A stretch of 64,000 nt of DNA, from the NCBI RefSeq assembly GCF_006149005.1, contig NZ_VBSL01000004.1, positions 555,910 to 619,909 of the forward strand, read 5' to 3'. The notes beneath the pieces are model-generated. The model did not search any database, had not been told where the DNA came from, and was given only the letters and a program-made list of their open reading frames with translations. The translations under genes and the position numbers were made by a program. The DNA is from Larkinella sp. C7. Lineage in GTDB: Bacteria > Bacteroidota > Bacteroidia > Cytophagales > Spirosomataceae. Shown one piece after another: positions 46,150-54,256 of the stretch (within the stretch, counting starts at the first letter, position 1; every line of letters starts with the position of its first letter).

Positions 46150-47865
46150 CTAATTTTTATTTCGACTGACGAGCGTACTCCGAAACCCATCCGCGACGGT
46201 TTGGCCCCGCAATTCCAGATCCGGATAAAAATAGGGAGAGCAGGGTTCCTCCAGTTCGTAACAACTCTGAAGGGTGGGGGTATTGACCGGAACCAGCACC
46301 ACCAAACCACTTTGGGTACGTTGGCGGGTGAACATTTCGGCTTCCGTGCCGTGGGTGCGATACGTCAGCGGTTTGGGCAACAATGCATAGGTTTGCAGGG
46401 GAAACCGTTCTTTCCAGAGAAAAACATACCCATAATACCCCAATAAAATACTGATCAGCCCCACCACCAGGGCGTTGGTCCAGGGCATGATGTTCCAGTA
46501 GTTGGTTTTGGTAGGAAAGAAGGGTAAAACGGGCAAAAAAGTGGTCATCCAGACAAAGGCATACCCGAAGCGGAATTCCGGGGCCGACAGAAACCAGAAC
46601 AGAAAACCGGCCAGAGCGGCTCCATACGGAAGTACCAGCGGTTGAAACCGGGTTCGTCGCGCCGGATTGAAAAAATGGCTCAGGGCCAGAAAAGGCGACA
46701 CGACGGCCAGCAGCCAGGTTGGTTTGTTCAGGAAATAATAATCTTTGTATTGCCACCAGGCCGGAATCCATTCCGACGCCGGTGTTTTCAGGAGTGAGGC
46801 ATCAAAATACGGTTCGATAATCCGGAATTTGGCCCAGAACTCGACAAAATCCTTTTCAAAACGCACCCGTTCAACCGGAATTTCCCAATCGAATGAAAAC
46901 AGGTCCAGCGCCGGAAAAGGATACAGCAGATACCCCGACAGAATCGTCGTACGAATCATCCAGGGCAAAACCGTCAGCAGGCCCAATCCGCCCAGCCACA
47001 CAATATGACGGCCAGTAAGCTGTTTTCTGAACGCCCACGCAAGCGGCACGAGAACCAGCGCAATGGGAATCGTCGCTAATTTGACAGTAATGCAAACACA
47101 AACCAACATGAAGAGGAGGACGTGCCGAATGGAGAAAACCGGACGAAGTTCCAGCCAGATCAGGAAGATGGTGATGGGCAGCAGTGCCCCCCAGACATCG
47201 GGCGTCGGCGAAAAAACCTGCCGGATCTGGTAAAAAAGAAGGAGGCTCAGAATGACAACGGCTAAAAACCGGACGGGCGTGGCTGAGCGAATCTGACTCA
47301 AGAGCCGCCAGCAGACAACGAGATACAGAAATCCGTTGAGCGGAAACAGCGTCTGACCGGCCCAGTCTGTAAACCCAAAGGCCGCCGAAGTGACCAGAAA
47401 ACTGGAGTTAAATGCCAGCCGTCCGTGTAGATTGCCCAGACCGGGAATGACCCGAAACCGTTCGTACCAGCGCATGGAAGGCAAATGATACATGCCACTG
47501 TCGATGTTAGCGGGTTCGAGGGTTGAGTAGAGCAGCACAACCACCACAAACAGCCAGAAAAGCGGAATCTGTTTTTGCTGCCGGGTAAATCGACGGAAAT
47601 AAGCCGACACCGATGCCGTAGACCCTGCGGCCATCAAAACCGCCCCGGCCAGCCAGCCCAGAGCCAGGTAGTGATTGGCGGGCAAAAAAATGGAGGCCAG
47701 TTGCACAAACATAACGAGCAGACATAGGCCGACCAACACCAGGTCACTCCCTTTGACCGGTTCCGAACCATCGATCAACCGCCACCGAATCAACACGCTA
47801 TAGAAAAACAGACCATATGCAAAACAACCGGACGCCAGAAACGCCCACAGAATCAGAAGTATCAT
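46150..47865 (-). CDS. Polytopic membrane protein, possibly a lipid-linked-sugar glycosyltransferase
   Basis: A 571-residue protein with about 11-12 predicted membrane helices and an early long periplasmic loop (about 120-150, E-P-A-N-I-D-S-G-M-Y-H-L). The layout resembles GT-C enzymes, in which an acidic residue in the first loop is catalytic, and it may be of the LIC_10190 type known in Bacteroidota and Leptospira, though I cannot confirm this by search. The adjacent DPM1-like gene fits a role in sugar transfer. The function is inferred. Confidence 0.6.
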   Translation of the reverse strand: MILLILWAFLASGCFAYGLFFYSVLIRWRLIDGSEPVKGSDLVLVGLCLLVMFVQLASIFLPANHYLALGWLAGAVLMAAGSTASVSAYFRRFTRQQKQIPLFWLFVVVVLLYSTLEPANIDSGMYHLPSMRWYERFRVIPGLGNLHGRLAFNSSFLVTSAAFGFTDWAGQTLFPLNGFLYLVVCWRLLSQIRSATPVRFLAVVILSLLLFYQIRQVFSPTPDVWGALLPITIFLIWLELRPVFSIRHVLLFMLVCVCITVKLATIPIALVLVPLAWAFRKQLTGRHIVWLGGLGLLTVLPWMIRTTILSGYLLYPFPALDLFSFDWEIPVERVRFEKDFVEFWAKFRIIEPYFDASLLKTPASEWIPAWWQYKDYYFLNKPTWLLAVVSPFLALSHFFNPARRTRFQPLVLPYGAALAGFLFWFLSAPEFRFGYAFVWMTTFLPVLPFFPTKTNYWNIMPWTNALVVGLISILLGYYGYVFLWKERFPLQTYALLPKPLTYRTHGTEAEMFTRQRTQSGLVVLVPVNTPTLQSCYELEEPCSPYFYPDLELRGQTVADGFRSTLVSRNKN

Positions 47866-48289
47866 TTTAAGAATTTGAAGCGATTAAAACCGTAAGATCG
47901 TCCGCCGAAGTGGTCATGGCAGATCGTTTCATCATTCAACATTAGGCATTTTAGGGGTTCAATTCACAAATTAATTTATTTCTTTTCTAAACGGCGTCAA
48001 CTATCGGCGAACTCAGGGGCTTCAACGCTGTTACTACAAGCGGGTTAAATCGGCCATGCCGTTGTCTATCCGTGGTTTTAAGCCCCAATCCTGCGGTTGG
48101 ATCTGATCATTTTTACCTAGTTTCCCTGAACGTTTAGCCCCCTGAAATCGTTATAAAAACGCAGCAATCACCCGCCCGGCCACCTTTCCCGCCTGTAGAT
48201 TTGTAAGTATTACGTCTTTTGCTTCTATATTTGGCACGAGACGTGGGGACCGATTGTCGGTGCAGTTTTAACATTCAACCTGAATCTAT
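47866..48289. promoter_or_regulatory. 424-bp intergenic region upstream of topA
   Basis: No coding region is visible on either strand. A promoter for topA is likely at TTTG 48200-48203 and TATATTTG 48226-48233 (22-base gap), about 57 bases before the ATG. The remainder (47866-48190) contains no repeat or known RNA motif that I can recognise; it also holds the promoter of the divergent membrane protein gene. Confidence 0.55.
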
Positions 48290-50842
48290 ATGTCAAAAAA
48301 CCTGGTTATCGTGGAATCACCCGCGAAGGCGAGGACCATTGAAGGGTATCTGGGTAAAGATTTCGTGGTGAAATCGAGCTATGGTCATGTTCGGGATTTG
48401 CCAAAAGATGATATGGCGATTGACATCCAGAATGGCTTTCGTCCGATCTACGAAGTTTCTCCCGATAAACGTCAGGTTATCAGTGAATTAAAGAAACTGG
48501 TAAAGGAATCTGAAGTCATCTGGCTCGCAACGGACGACGACCGCGAAGGGGAAGCCATCTCCTGGCATTTGAAAGAAGCACTGGGTCTGAAAGACGATAC
48601 CAAACGGATTGTTTTTCATGAGATTACCAAAAAAGCGATTCAGAAGGCCATCGATTCACCCCGTCTGATCGATATTGATTTAGTCAATGCCCAGCAGGCC
48701 CGGCGCGTTCTCGACCGGCTGGTGGGGTTTGAGCTGTCACCGGTTTTGTGGAAAAAGATTAAATCGGGCAGTTCGATGGCTTTGTCGGCGGGTCGGGTGC
48801 AGTCGGTTGCGGTTCGGCTCATTGTGGAGCGTGAACGCGAAATCGATGGCCACAGCACCAAATCCAGCTACAAGGTTACGGCCCAGTTCATTGTCGACAA
48901 CGGCAAGATTCTGAACGCCGAGCTGCCCAAAAATTTCGGTACGCTCGACGAAGCGCGCGCTTTTCTGGACAAATGCCGGGCAGCCATTTTCACGATCAAA
49001 AATCTGGAAACCAAACCCGCCAAGAAATCGCCTGCACCGCCCTTTACCACCTCGACGCTGCAACAGGAAGCCTCCCGCAAATTGTCGTTCTCGGTTTTGC
49101 AAACCATGACGCTGGCGCAGAAACTGTATGAAAGCGGGAAGATTTCGTATATGCGGACGGACTCGATCAGTCTGTCGCAGGAAGCCATCGACAAGGCGAA
49201 ACAGGCGATTACAACCGACTTTGGGGAAAAATACGTTCATACCCGCCAATACAAAACCAAATCCGAATCGGCGCAGGAAGCCCACGAAGCCATCCGACCG
49301 ACCGACTTTTCGGTCAAAACCGCCGGGGGTGACCGCAACGAACAACGCTTGTATGACCTGATCTGGAAACGCTCCATTGCCTCCCAAATGGCGGATGCGC
49401 AACTGGAACGGACGACAGCAACCATCGGCATTTCGACCACGCCGGAAGAATTGATTGCACAAGGTGAGGTGATCAAGTTCGACGGTTTTCTGAAAGTGTA
49501 CCTGGAATCGACCGACGACGAAGACGAAGAAAGCAAAGGCATGCTGCCTCCGCTCTCCATTGGTCAGGTGTTGAATCTGGATCAGATGAAAGCCACCCAG
49601 CGATTCAGCCGACCTGCTCCCCGGTATACGGAAGCCAGTCTGGTGAAAAAACTGGAAGAAATGGGCATTGGCCGGCCGTCGACGTACGCGCCGACGATTT
49701 CGACCATTGTCAAACGGCAGTACGTCATCAAGGAAGACCGGCCCGGAAAAGAGCGCGATTTCAAGGAATTGATTTTGAAAAAAGGCGAAATCGAGGAAAA
49801 AACCGGCAAGGAAAATTACGGTTCCGAAAAAGCCAAGCTCTTCCCGACCAACATGGGGCTGGTGGTCAATGATTTTCTGGTCGAATACTTCGAAGGCATT
49901 GTCGATTATAAGTTTACGGCCAACGTCGAGAAGGAATTTGATGAGATCGCCAACGGCAAAATGGGTTGGCAGGACATGATCCAGAACTTCTACGGCGACT
50001 TCCACCGGAACGTTGAAACCGTGCAGGGTGCCGCCCTGACGGGATCAAAACCGGGTAGCCGTGATCTGGGAATTCACCCGGAATCGGGCAAAAAGGTGTC
50101 GGCCCGGCTGGGAAAATACGGCGCTTACGTCCAGATTGGCGAAGCCACCGACGAGGACAAACCGCAGTTTGCCAACCTCAAAAAAGACCAGTTGATCGAA
50201 ACCATCTCACTCGAAGAGGCCCTTGATCTGTTCTCGCTGCCCCGCGAAGTCGGCTTTTTTGAAGACAAACCGATGGTGATCGGCATTGGCAAGTTTGGTC
50301 CGTACGTCCGGCACGACGATAAATACGTCTCGCTTTCGAAAGAAGACGATCCCTACACGATTACCGCCGAACGCACCGTCGAACTGATTCAGCAAAAGCG
50401 GTTGGAAAACATCAGCGAATCCATCGGGGAGTTTGAAGGCAAGCTGATTTCCACCGGAAAAGGTCGTTTTGGCCCGTACGTCAAACACGACGACAAATAC
50501 ATTTCACTGCCGAAAGGCGAATCGCCTGCTGGTTTAACGCTGGAACGCGCCATCGAACTGATTCAGGCCAAACGCTTGACGGAGAGCAATAAATACATCA
50601 AGGAGTTTCCGGAAAACCCGGCCGTGAAAGTCGTCAACGGCATGTATGGCCCCTACATTTCCATTGGAAAGCGGAATGTCAAAATCCCGAAGGATGTAGA
50701 ACCGGCGACGTTGACCCTGGAAGACTGCCTGAAACTGGCGGGCGATACGGGTGGCGAGGAAAAACCCAAAGCGAAGAAGGTTACAAAAGCCCCGGCAACG
50801 CGTCCCGCTGCGGCCAAGAAAACCGCCGTGAAGAAGAAGTAA
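48290..50842 (+). CDS. topA: DNA topoisomerase I
   Basis: An 850-residue type IA topoisomerase that relaxes negative supercoils. A TOPRIM domain opens it (V-E-S-P-A-K-A-R-T, then T-D-D-D-R-E-G-E-A-I), the catalytic tyrosine lies in S-Y-M-R-T-D-S (near residue 285), and the core is complete. In place of zinc fingers it has four C-terminal Topo_C repeats (from about 590) with the pattern G-K/R-F-G-P-Y-V, and a lysine-rich tail of about 25 residues. A hairpin terminator follows the stop. Confidence 0.97.
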   Translation: MSKNLVIVESPAKARTIEGYLGKDFVVKSSYGHVRDLPKDDMAIDIQNGFRPIYEVSPDKRQVISELKKLVKESEVIWLATDDDREGEAISWHLKEALGLKDDTKRIVFHEITKKAIQKAIDSPRLIDIDLVNAQQARRVLDRLVGFELSPVLWKKIKSGSSMALSAGRVQSVAVRLIVEREREIDGHSTKSSYKVTAQFIVDNGKILNAELPKNFGTLDEARAFLDKCRAAIFTIKNLETKPAKKSPAPPFTTSTLQQEASRKLSFSVLQTMTLAQKLYESGKISYMRTDSISLSQEAIDKAKQAITTDFGEKYVHTRQYKTKSESAQEAHEAIRPTDFSVKTAGGDRNEQRLYDLIWKRSIASQMADAQLERTTATIGISTTPEELIAQGEVIKFDGFLKVYLESTDDEDEESKGMLPPLSIGQVLNLDQMKATQRFSRPAPRYTEASLVKKLEEMGIGRPSTYAPTISTIVKRQYVIKEDRPGKERDFKELILKKGEIEEKTGKENYGSEKAKLFPTNMGLVVNDFLVEYFEGIVDYKFTANVEKEFDEIANGKMGWQDMIQNFYGDFHRNVETVQGAALTGSKPGSRDLGIHPESGKKVSARLGKYGAYVQIGEATDEDKPQFANLKKDQLIETISLEEALDLFSLPREVGFFEDKPMVIGIGKFGPYVRHDDKYVSLSKEDDPYTITAERTVELIQQKRLENISESIGEFEGKLISTGKGRFGPYVKHDDKYISLPKGESPAGLTLERAIELIQAKRLTESNKYIKEFPENPAVKVVNGMYGPYISIGKRNVKIPKDVEPATLTLEDCLKLAGDTGGEEKPKAKKVTKAPATRPAAAKKTAVKKK

Positions 50843-50868
50843 TTATACGTCCGATTGTCAGGTACGAA

Positions 50869-50900
50869 GCCCCTCAATCAACACTGAGGGGCTTTTTTTA
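50869..50900 (+). terminator. Rho-independent terminator of topA
   Basis: An 8-bp stem (G-C-C-C-C-T-C-A with T-G-A-G-G-G-G-C, 50869-50876 and 50885-50892) with an 8-base loop and T7, 26 bases after the stop codon. Confidence 0.92.
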
Positions 50901-51009
50901 CCCATTCCATTCCAGGCGATTTCCAACCCGATCGGTCATCTTCAGAAACACCCGTTTTTTAGTTTCCGAAAGTTGCCCTACTTTGAACGCGCATTCCATA
51001 GCTTGTATC

Positions 51010-51720
51010 ATGCCCAAACGTCTTAAACTGGTTGTGCTTTCCGGTGCCGGGATCAGTGCCGAGAGCGGTTTGAAAACCTTCCGTGATTCCAACGGGCTGT
51101 GGGAAAACCACCGCATCGAAGATGTTGCTACGCCCGAAGGCTGGGCGAAAGATCCGGATCTGGTGCTTGAGTTTTATAACCAGCGCCGGAAACAGGCCCT
51201 GTCTGCCCAACCCAACGCCGGCCATCTGGCGTTGAAATCCCTGGAGGTGTACTATGAGGTGACCATCATCACCCAAAACGTCGATAATCTGCACGAAAAA
51301 GCCGGTTCATCGAACGTCATTCACCTGCACGGCGAACTGTTCAAGTCGCGCAGCACGCGGGATGAAAACCTGGTGTATGACATCAAAGGCTGGGAATTGA
51401 AACGAACCGACCGCTGCGAAAAAGGCGCACCGCTGCGCCCACACATTGTCTGGTTTGGCGAAGCCGTGCCGATGATGGAAACCGCCGTTGAACTGACCCA
51501 TGCCGCCGACATTCTGATCATCGTTGGCACTTCGATGGTGGTTTACCCGGCGGCAGGTTTGATCGACTACGTCCGGCCGGGGGTCCCGATTTACGTGGTC
51601 GATCCGAACGTGCCGGATATACGTCCCCGCAAAAACCTGACGTTTATTCCCGAACCAGCCACGACAGGTTTGTCGCGGCTGGCCGAGCAGTTGATCGTTA
51701 ATGCAACGGGCGGGGCTTGA
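51010..51720 (+). CDS. cobB: Sir2-family NAD-dependent deacylase (class III-like)
   Basis: A 236-residue sirtuin that removes acyl groups from lysines using NAD. Present motifs are G-A-G-I-S-A-E-S-G, T-Q-N-V-D-N-L-H, H-L-H-G-E-L-F and G-T-S-M-V-V-Y-P-A. The substrate pocket Y-x-x-R (Tyr56, Arg59) matches SIRT5-like desuccinylases/demalonylases. The zinc-ribbon cysteine pairs are missing (only one Cys near residue 136), so the small domain must fold without zinc. I chose the ATG at 51010; an earlier TTG at 50983 looks like part of a promoter. Its 3' end overlaps the convergent yitT-like gene by 23 bases. Confidence 0.9.
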   Translation: MPKRLKLVVLSGAGISAESGLKTFRDSNGLWENHRIEDVATPEGWAKDPDLVLEFYNQRRKQALSAQPNAGHLALKSLEVYYEVTIITQNVDNLHEKAGSSNVIHLHGELFKSRSTRDENLVYDIKGWELKRTDRCEKGAPLRPHIVWFGEAVPMMETAVELTHAADILIIVGTSMVVYPAAGLIDYVRPGVPIYVVDPNVPDIRPRKNLTFIPEPATTGLSRLAEQLIVNATGGA

Positions 51721-52588
51721 TCATCCCGCCTTTAACGTCGGCAATGCTGTGTTCAATCAGAAATGCCTTTTCATCGACTTCACTGATTTTATCTTTTAAA
51801 CGGGTGATTTCGAGCCGGGTAACAACGGCATACAGAATATTGATGTCGTTTTCGCGCATGCCGCGTTTGCCAAAACCTTTTTCACCTTTCAAAACGGTTA
51901 CCCCGCGTTCGAGTTCTTCCGTGATCAGTTGGCGCACCTCTTCGTGCCGATCCGACACGATCATGACGGCGATGTATTCTTCAATACCGTGAATGATAAA
52001 ATCAACGGTTTTGGAGGCCGAGAGATACGTCAACATGGCATAAAGGGCGGTTTCGACGTTGATAAACACCGCGGCAGACCCAAAAATCAAAACGTTGATG
52101 ATCATGATGACATCCCCTACCGACAGGGGTGAACGGCGGCTCACATAAATCGCCAGCACCTCCGTCCCATCCAGCACGCCCCCTCCCCGAATGGCCAGTC
52201 CAATTCCGGCACCGAGGAAAAAACCGCCAAAGACGGCTATCAACAGCTTATCCGTTGTCACAACCGGATACGGGATAAAAGCCAGACACAAAGCCAGTAA
52301 TCCAATGGCGACGGCGGTTTTGAGGGCAAAAGTCCAGGAAACCTGACGGAATCCCATCCAGATAAACGGAATATTGACCACCACGACCAGAATAGCCAGG
52401 TCGATACCCGTTTTAATTTGAAGCAGCAGCGAAATACCGATCACGCCCCCGTCCAGAAAATCATTGGGCAATAAAAACCCTTTCAGCCCCATCCCGGCGC
52501 TGAGTACACCCAGTACAATCAATATGACCTCTTTTATTTCCCGAAAAACGGCTGAATTGCGAGCCCGTTGTATGCGTTTCTTTACCAT
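51698..52588 (-). CDS. YitT-family membrane protein (DUF161/DUF2179)
   Basis: A 296-residue protein with about 5-6 hydrophobic helices and a C-terminal soluble DUF2179 domain (about 205-290, with E-R-G-V-T-V-L-K-G-E-K-G). The family is common in Firmicutes and Bacteroidota and of uncertain function; transport or ligand sensing have been proposed. The tail overlaps the end of cobB on the other strand by 23 bases. Confidence 0.9.
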   Translation of the reverse strand: MVKKRIQRARNSAVFREIKEVILIVLGVLSAGMGLKGFLLPNDFLDGGVIGISLLLQIKTGIDLAILVVVVNIPFIWMGFRQVSWTFALKTAVAIGLLALCLAFIPYPVVTTDKLLIAVFGGFFLGAGIGLAIRGGGVLDGTEVLAIYVSRRSPLSVGDVIMIINVLIFGSAAVFINVETALYAMLTYLSASKTVDFIIHGIEEYIAVMIVSDRHEEVRQLITEELERGVTVLKGEKGFGKRGMRENDINILYAVVTRLEITRLKDKISEVDEKAFLIEHSIADVKGGMIKPRPLH

Positions 52589-52751
52589 AATGCCTGAGTT
52601 GATGGTGGATAACTAATTAGATTATCAAAACCGTATGTTTGTATTTACAGTCTTGCCCTGATCCGTTGACAAACTAGGTGATGTCATCGGCGGATAGAAT
52701 CCCAACGAAGGCTCGCCGGAATATCAGGAGTAAATAATCAAATCAGGACCT

Positions 52752-53141
52752 TCAGGGGGCGTTAATGGCAATCTGGTGGCCAAAGAGACGCCGAAACCAG
52801 GAGAAGAAATAATAGAAAACGTCGCGCCGGAGGAAAAGGGCTACAGGTTTGATCAATACCCAAATCGCAGCAATAATCGCAAAAAAGGGCAGCGGAATCT
52901 GGTGGGAAACCGGAGGAGTAACCAGGGCTTCGTGAACAAACAAGTGCGCAAACCCGTCTGTCAGATGATCCGTCAGTTCATACCCGGTGGAGACATCGAT
53001 CGTCGCCACTTTCACGAACGACTCCTTCACCCGCCCGTCGGACACCCTGACCCAGGAGACCAGCGTCCACCCAATCAGGAGGAAAGCAATCACATGAAAA
53101 AGGGGGCGATACAAGGGCATCAAAGAATCATTTTTAGTCAA
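52752..53141 (-). CDS. Small hypothetical membrane protein
   Basis: A 129-residue protein with two predicted membrane helices (about 12-32 and 83-102) and a charged loop between them (W-V-R-V-S-D-G-R-V-K). The C-terminus is basic and aromatic (F-Y-Y-F-F-S-W-F-R-R). No family is recognisable. It has its own intergenic spaces, and neighbouring genes give no hint of its role. Confidence 0.55.
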   Translation of the reverse strand: MTKNDSLMPLYRPLFHVIAFLLIGWTLVSWVRVSDGRVKESFVKVATIDVSTGYELTDHLTDGFAHLFVHEALVTPPVSHQIPLPFFAIIAAIWVLIKPVALFLRRDVFYYFFSWFRRLFGHQIAINAP

Positions 53142-53256
53142 ACGATGGTAAAACCCATAGTGCGGTTTTTACAAGTATACTAAATTTTTCGCTCAAAAGC
53201 CAGCCTGCTTTCAAACAATGTGCAAGAAAACCGGTCAATCGTCTGCGTAAAACCGC

Positions 53257-53264
53257 TACCTTTG
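53257..53264 (+). promoter_or_regulatory. -7 box before folD
   Basis: TACCTTTG, a full match to TANNTTTG, 19 bases upstream of the folD ATG. No clear -33 TTG is visible. Confidence 0.5.
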
Positions 53265-53283
53265 CGTTTTATCGAATTAGCGC

Positions 53284-54165
53284 ATGCAACTCCTCGACGG
53301 AAAAGTTCTCTCCCAGCAAATCAAACAGGAACTCGCGGCAGAAGTCGCCGAAATCAAATCCCAGGGTGGCAAAACTCCGCACCTGGTCGCCATTCTGGTC
53401 GGCACGGCGGGGCGAAGTGAAACCTACGTAGCCAGCAAAATGAAAAGCTGCGAAGAAATCGGCATGGCCTCGACGCTCATCCGGTTCGATGATTCGGTTT
53501 CCGAAGCGGAGCTGATCGACGCCGTTCAGGCCGTAAACGCCAATCCGGACATGGACGGTCTGATTGTTCAGTTGCCCCTGCCCACCCACATTTCGGCCGA
53601 CAAAGTCATGGAAACCATCGATCCGGCCAAAGACGTAGACGGTTTTCATCCGATCAACATTGGCCGGATGGCCAAGGGCTTACCAGCCTACATTTCGGCC
53701 ACTCCGCAGGGCATTCTGGAAATGCTGCAACGGTATCAGATCGAAACCGCCGGCAAGCACTGCGTGGTGGTGGGCCGCAGCCAGATTGTGGGATTGCCAA
53801 TGAGCATTCTGATGCAGCGCAACACCTACCCCGGCAATTGCACCGTAACCATGACCCACAGCCGGACGCAAAATCTGCCTGAAATCTGTCGTTCGGCGGA
53901 TATTCTGATTGCCGCTCTGGGTCGACCGGAATTTATCACCGCCGACATGGTGAAAGAAGGGGCCGTGGTAATCGACGTCGGGCTGGAACGCGTACCGGAT
54001 GCCTCCAAAAAGAGCGGTTTTGCGCTGAAAGGCGATGTAAAATTCGACGAGGTGGCTCCCAAAACGAGCTACATCACCCCCGTTCCTGGTGGCGTCGGCC
54101 TGATGACGATCTGCTCCCTGATGCAAAATACGCTGAAATCGGCCCGCAAGGAAGTTTATCATTGA
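53284..54165 (+). CDS. folD: Bifunctional methylenetetrahydrofolate dehydrogenase/cyclohydrolase
   Basis: A 293-residue enzyme of one-carbon metabolism that converts 5,10-methylene-THF to 10-formyl-THF. The catalytic lysine is in Y-V-A-S-K-M-K, the folate site is L-I-V-Q-L-P-L-P, and the nucleotide-binding part is [10 protein letters not shown] and [10 protein letters not shown]. The length is standard. An inverted repeat directly follows the stop. Confidence 0.97.
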   Translation: MQLLDGKVLSQQIKQELAAEVAEIKSQGGKTPHLVAILVGTAGRSETYVASKMKSCEEIGMASTLIRFDDSVSEAELIDAVQAVNANPDMDGLIVQLPLPTHISADKVMETIDPAKDVDGFHPINIGRMAKGLPAYISATPQGILEMLQRYQIETAGKHCVVVGRSQIVGLPMSILMQRNTYPGNCTVTMTHSRTQNLPEICRSADILIAALGRPEFITADMVKEGAVVIDVGLERVPDASKKSGFALKGDVKFDEVAPKTSYITPVPGGVGLMTICSLMQNTLKSARKEVYH

Positions 54166-54255
54166 GTGGTATTTCGTTGAGTGGTTGAGCGATTTGTGAT
54201 TGAGTGACAAGGCGACAGGCTCTACACTCAATCGCTCAATCACAAATCACTCAAT
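54161..54255. repeat. Shuffled-word inverted repeat between convergent folD and the peptidase/propeller gene
   Basis: The left block (54161-54206) and right block (54225-54255) are both built from ATTGAGTG, ATTTGTG and ATTGAGCG words. The right arm's reverse complement contains the same words as the left arm, but in a different order, so pairing is partial. It begins inside the folD stop region and ends just before the next gene's stop (54257). Confidence 0.7.
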
Positions 54256-54256
54256 G

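Noticed and set aside
7863-54255. Insertion sequences or MITEs as the source of inverted repeats
   Set aside because: Arms differ in sequence between sites, there are no target duplications that I can see, and no transposase gene is in the window.
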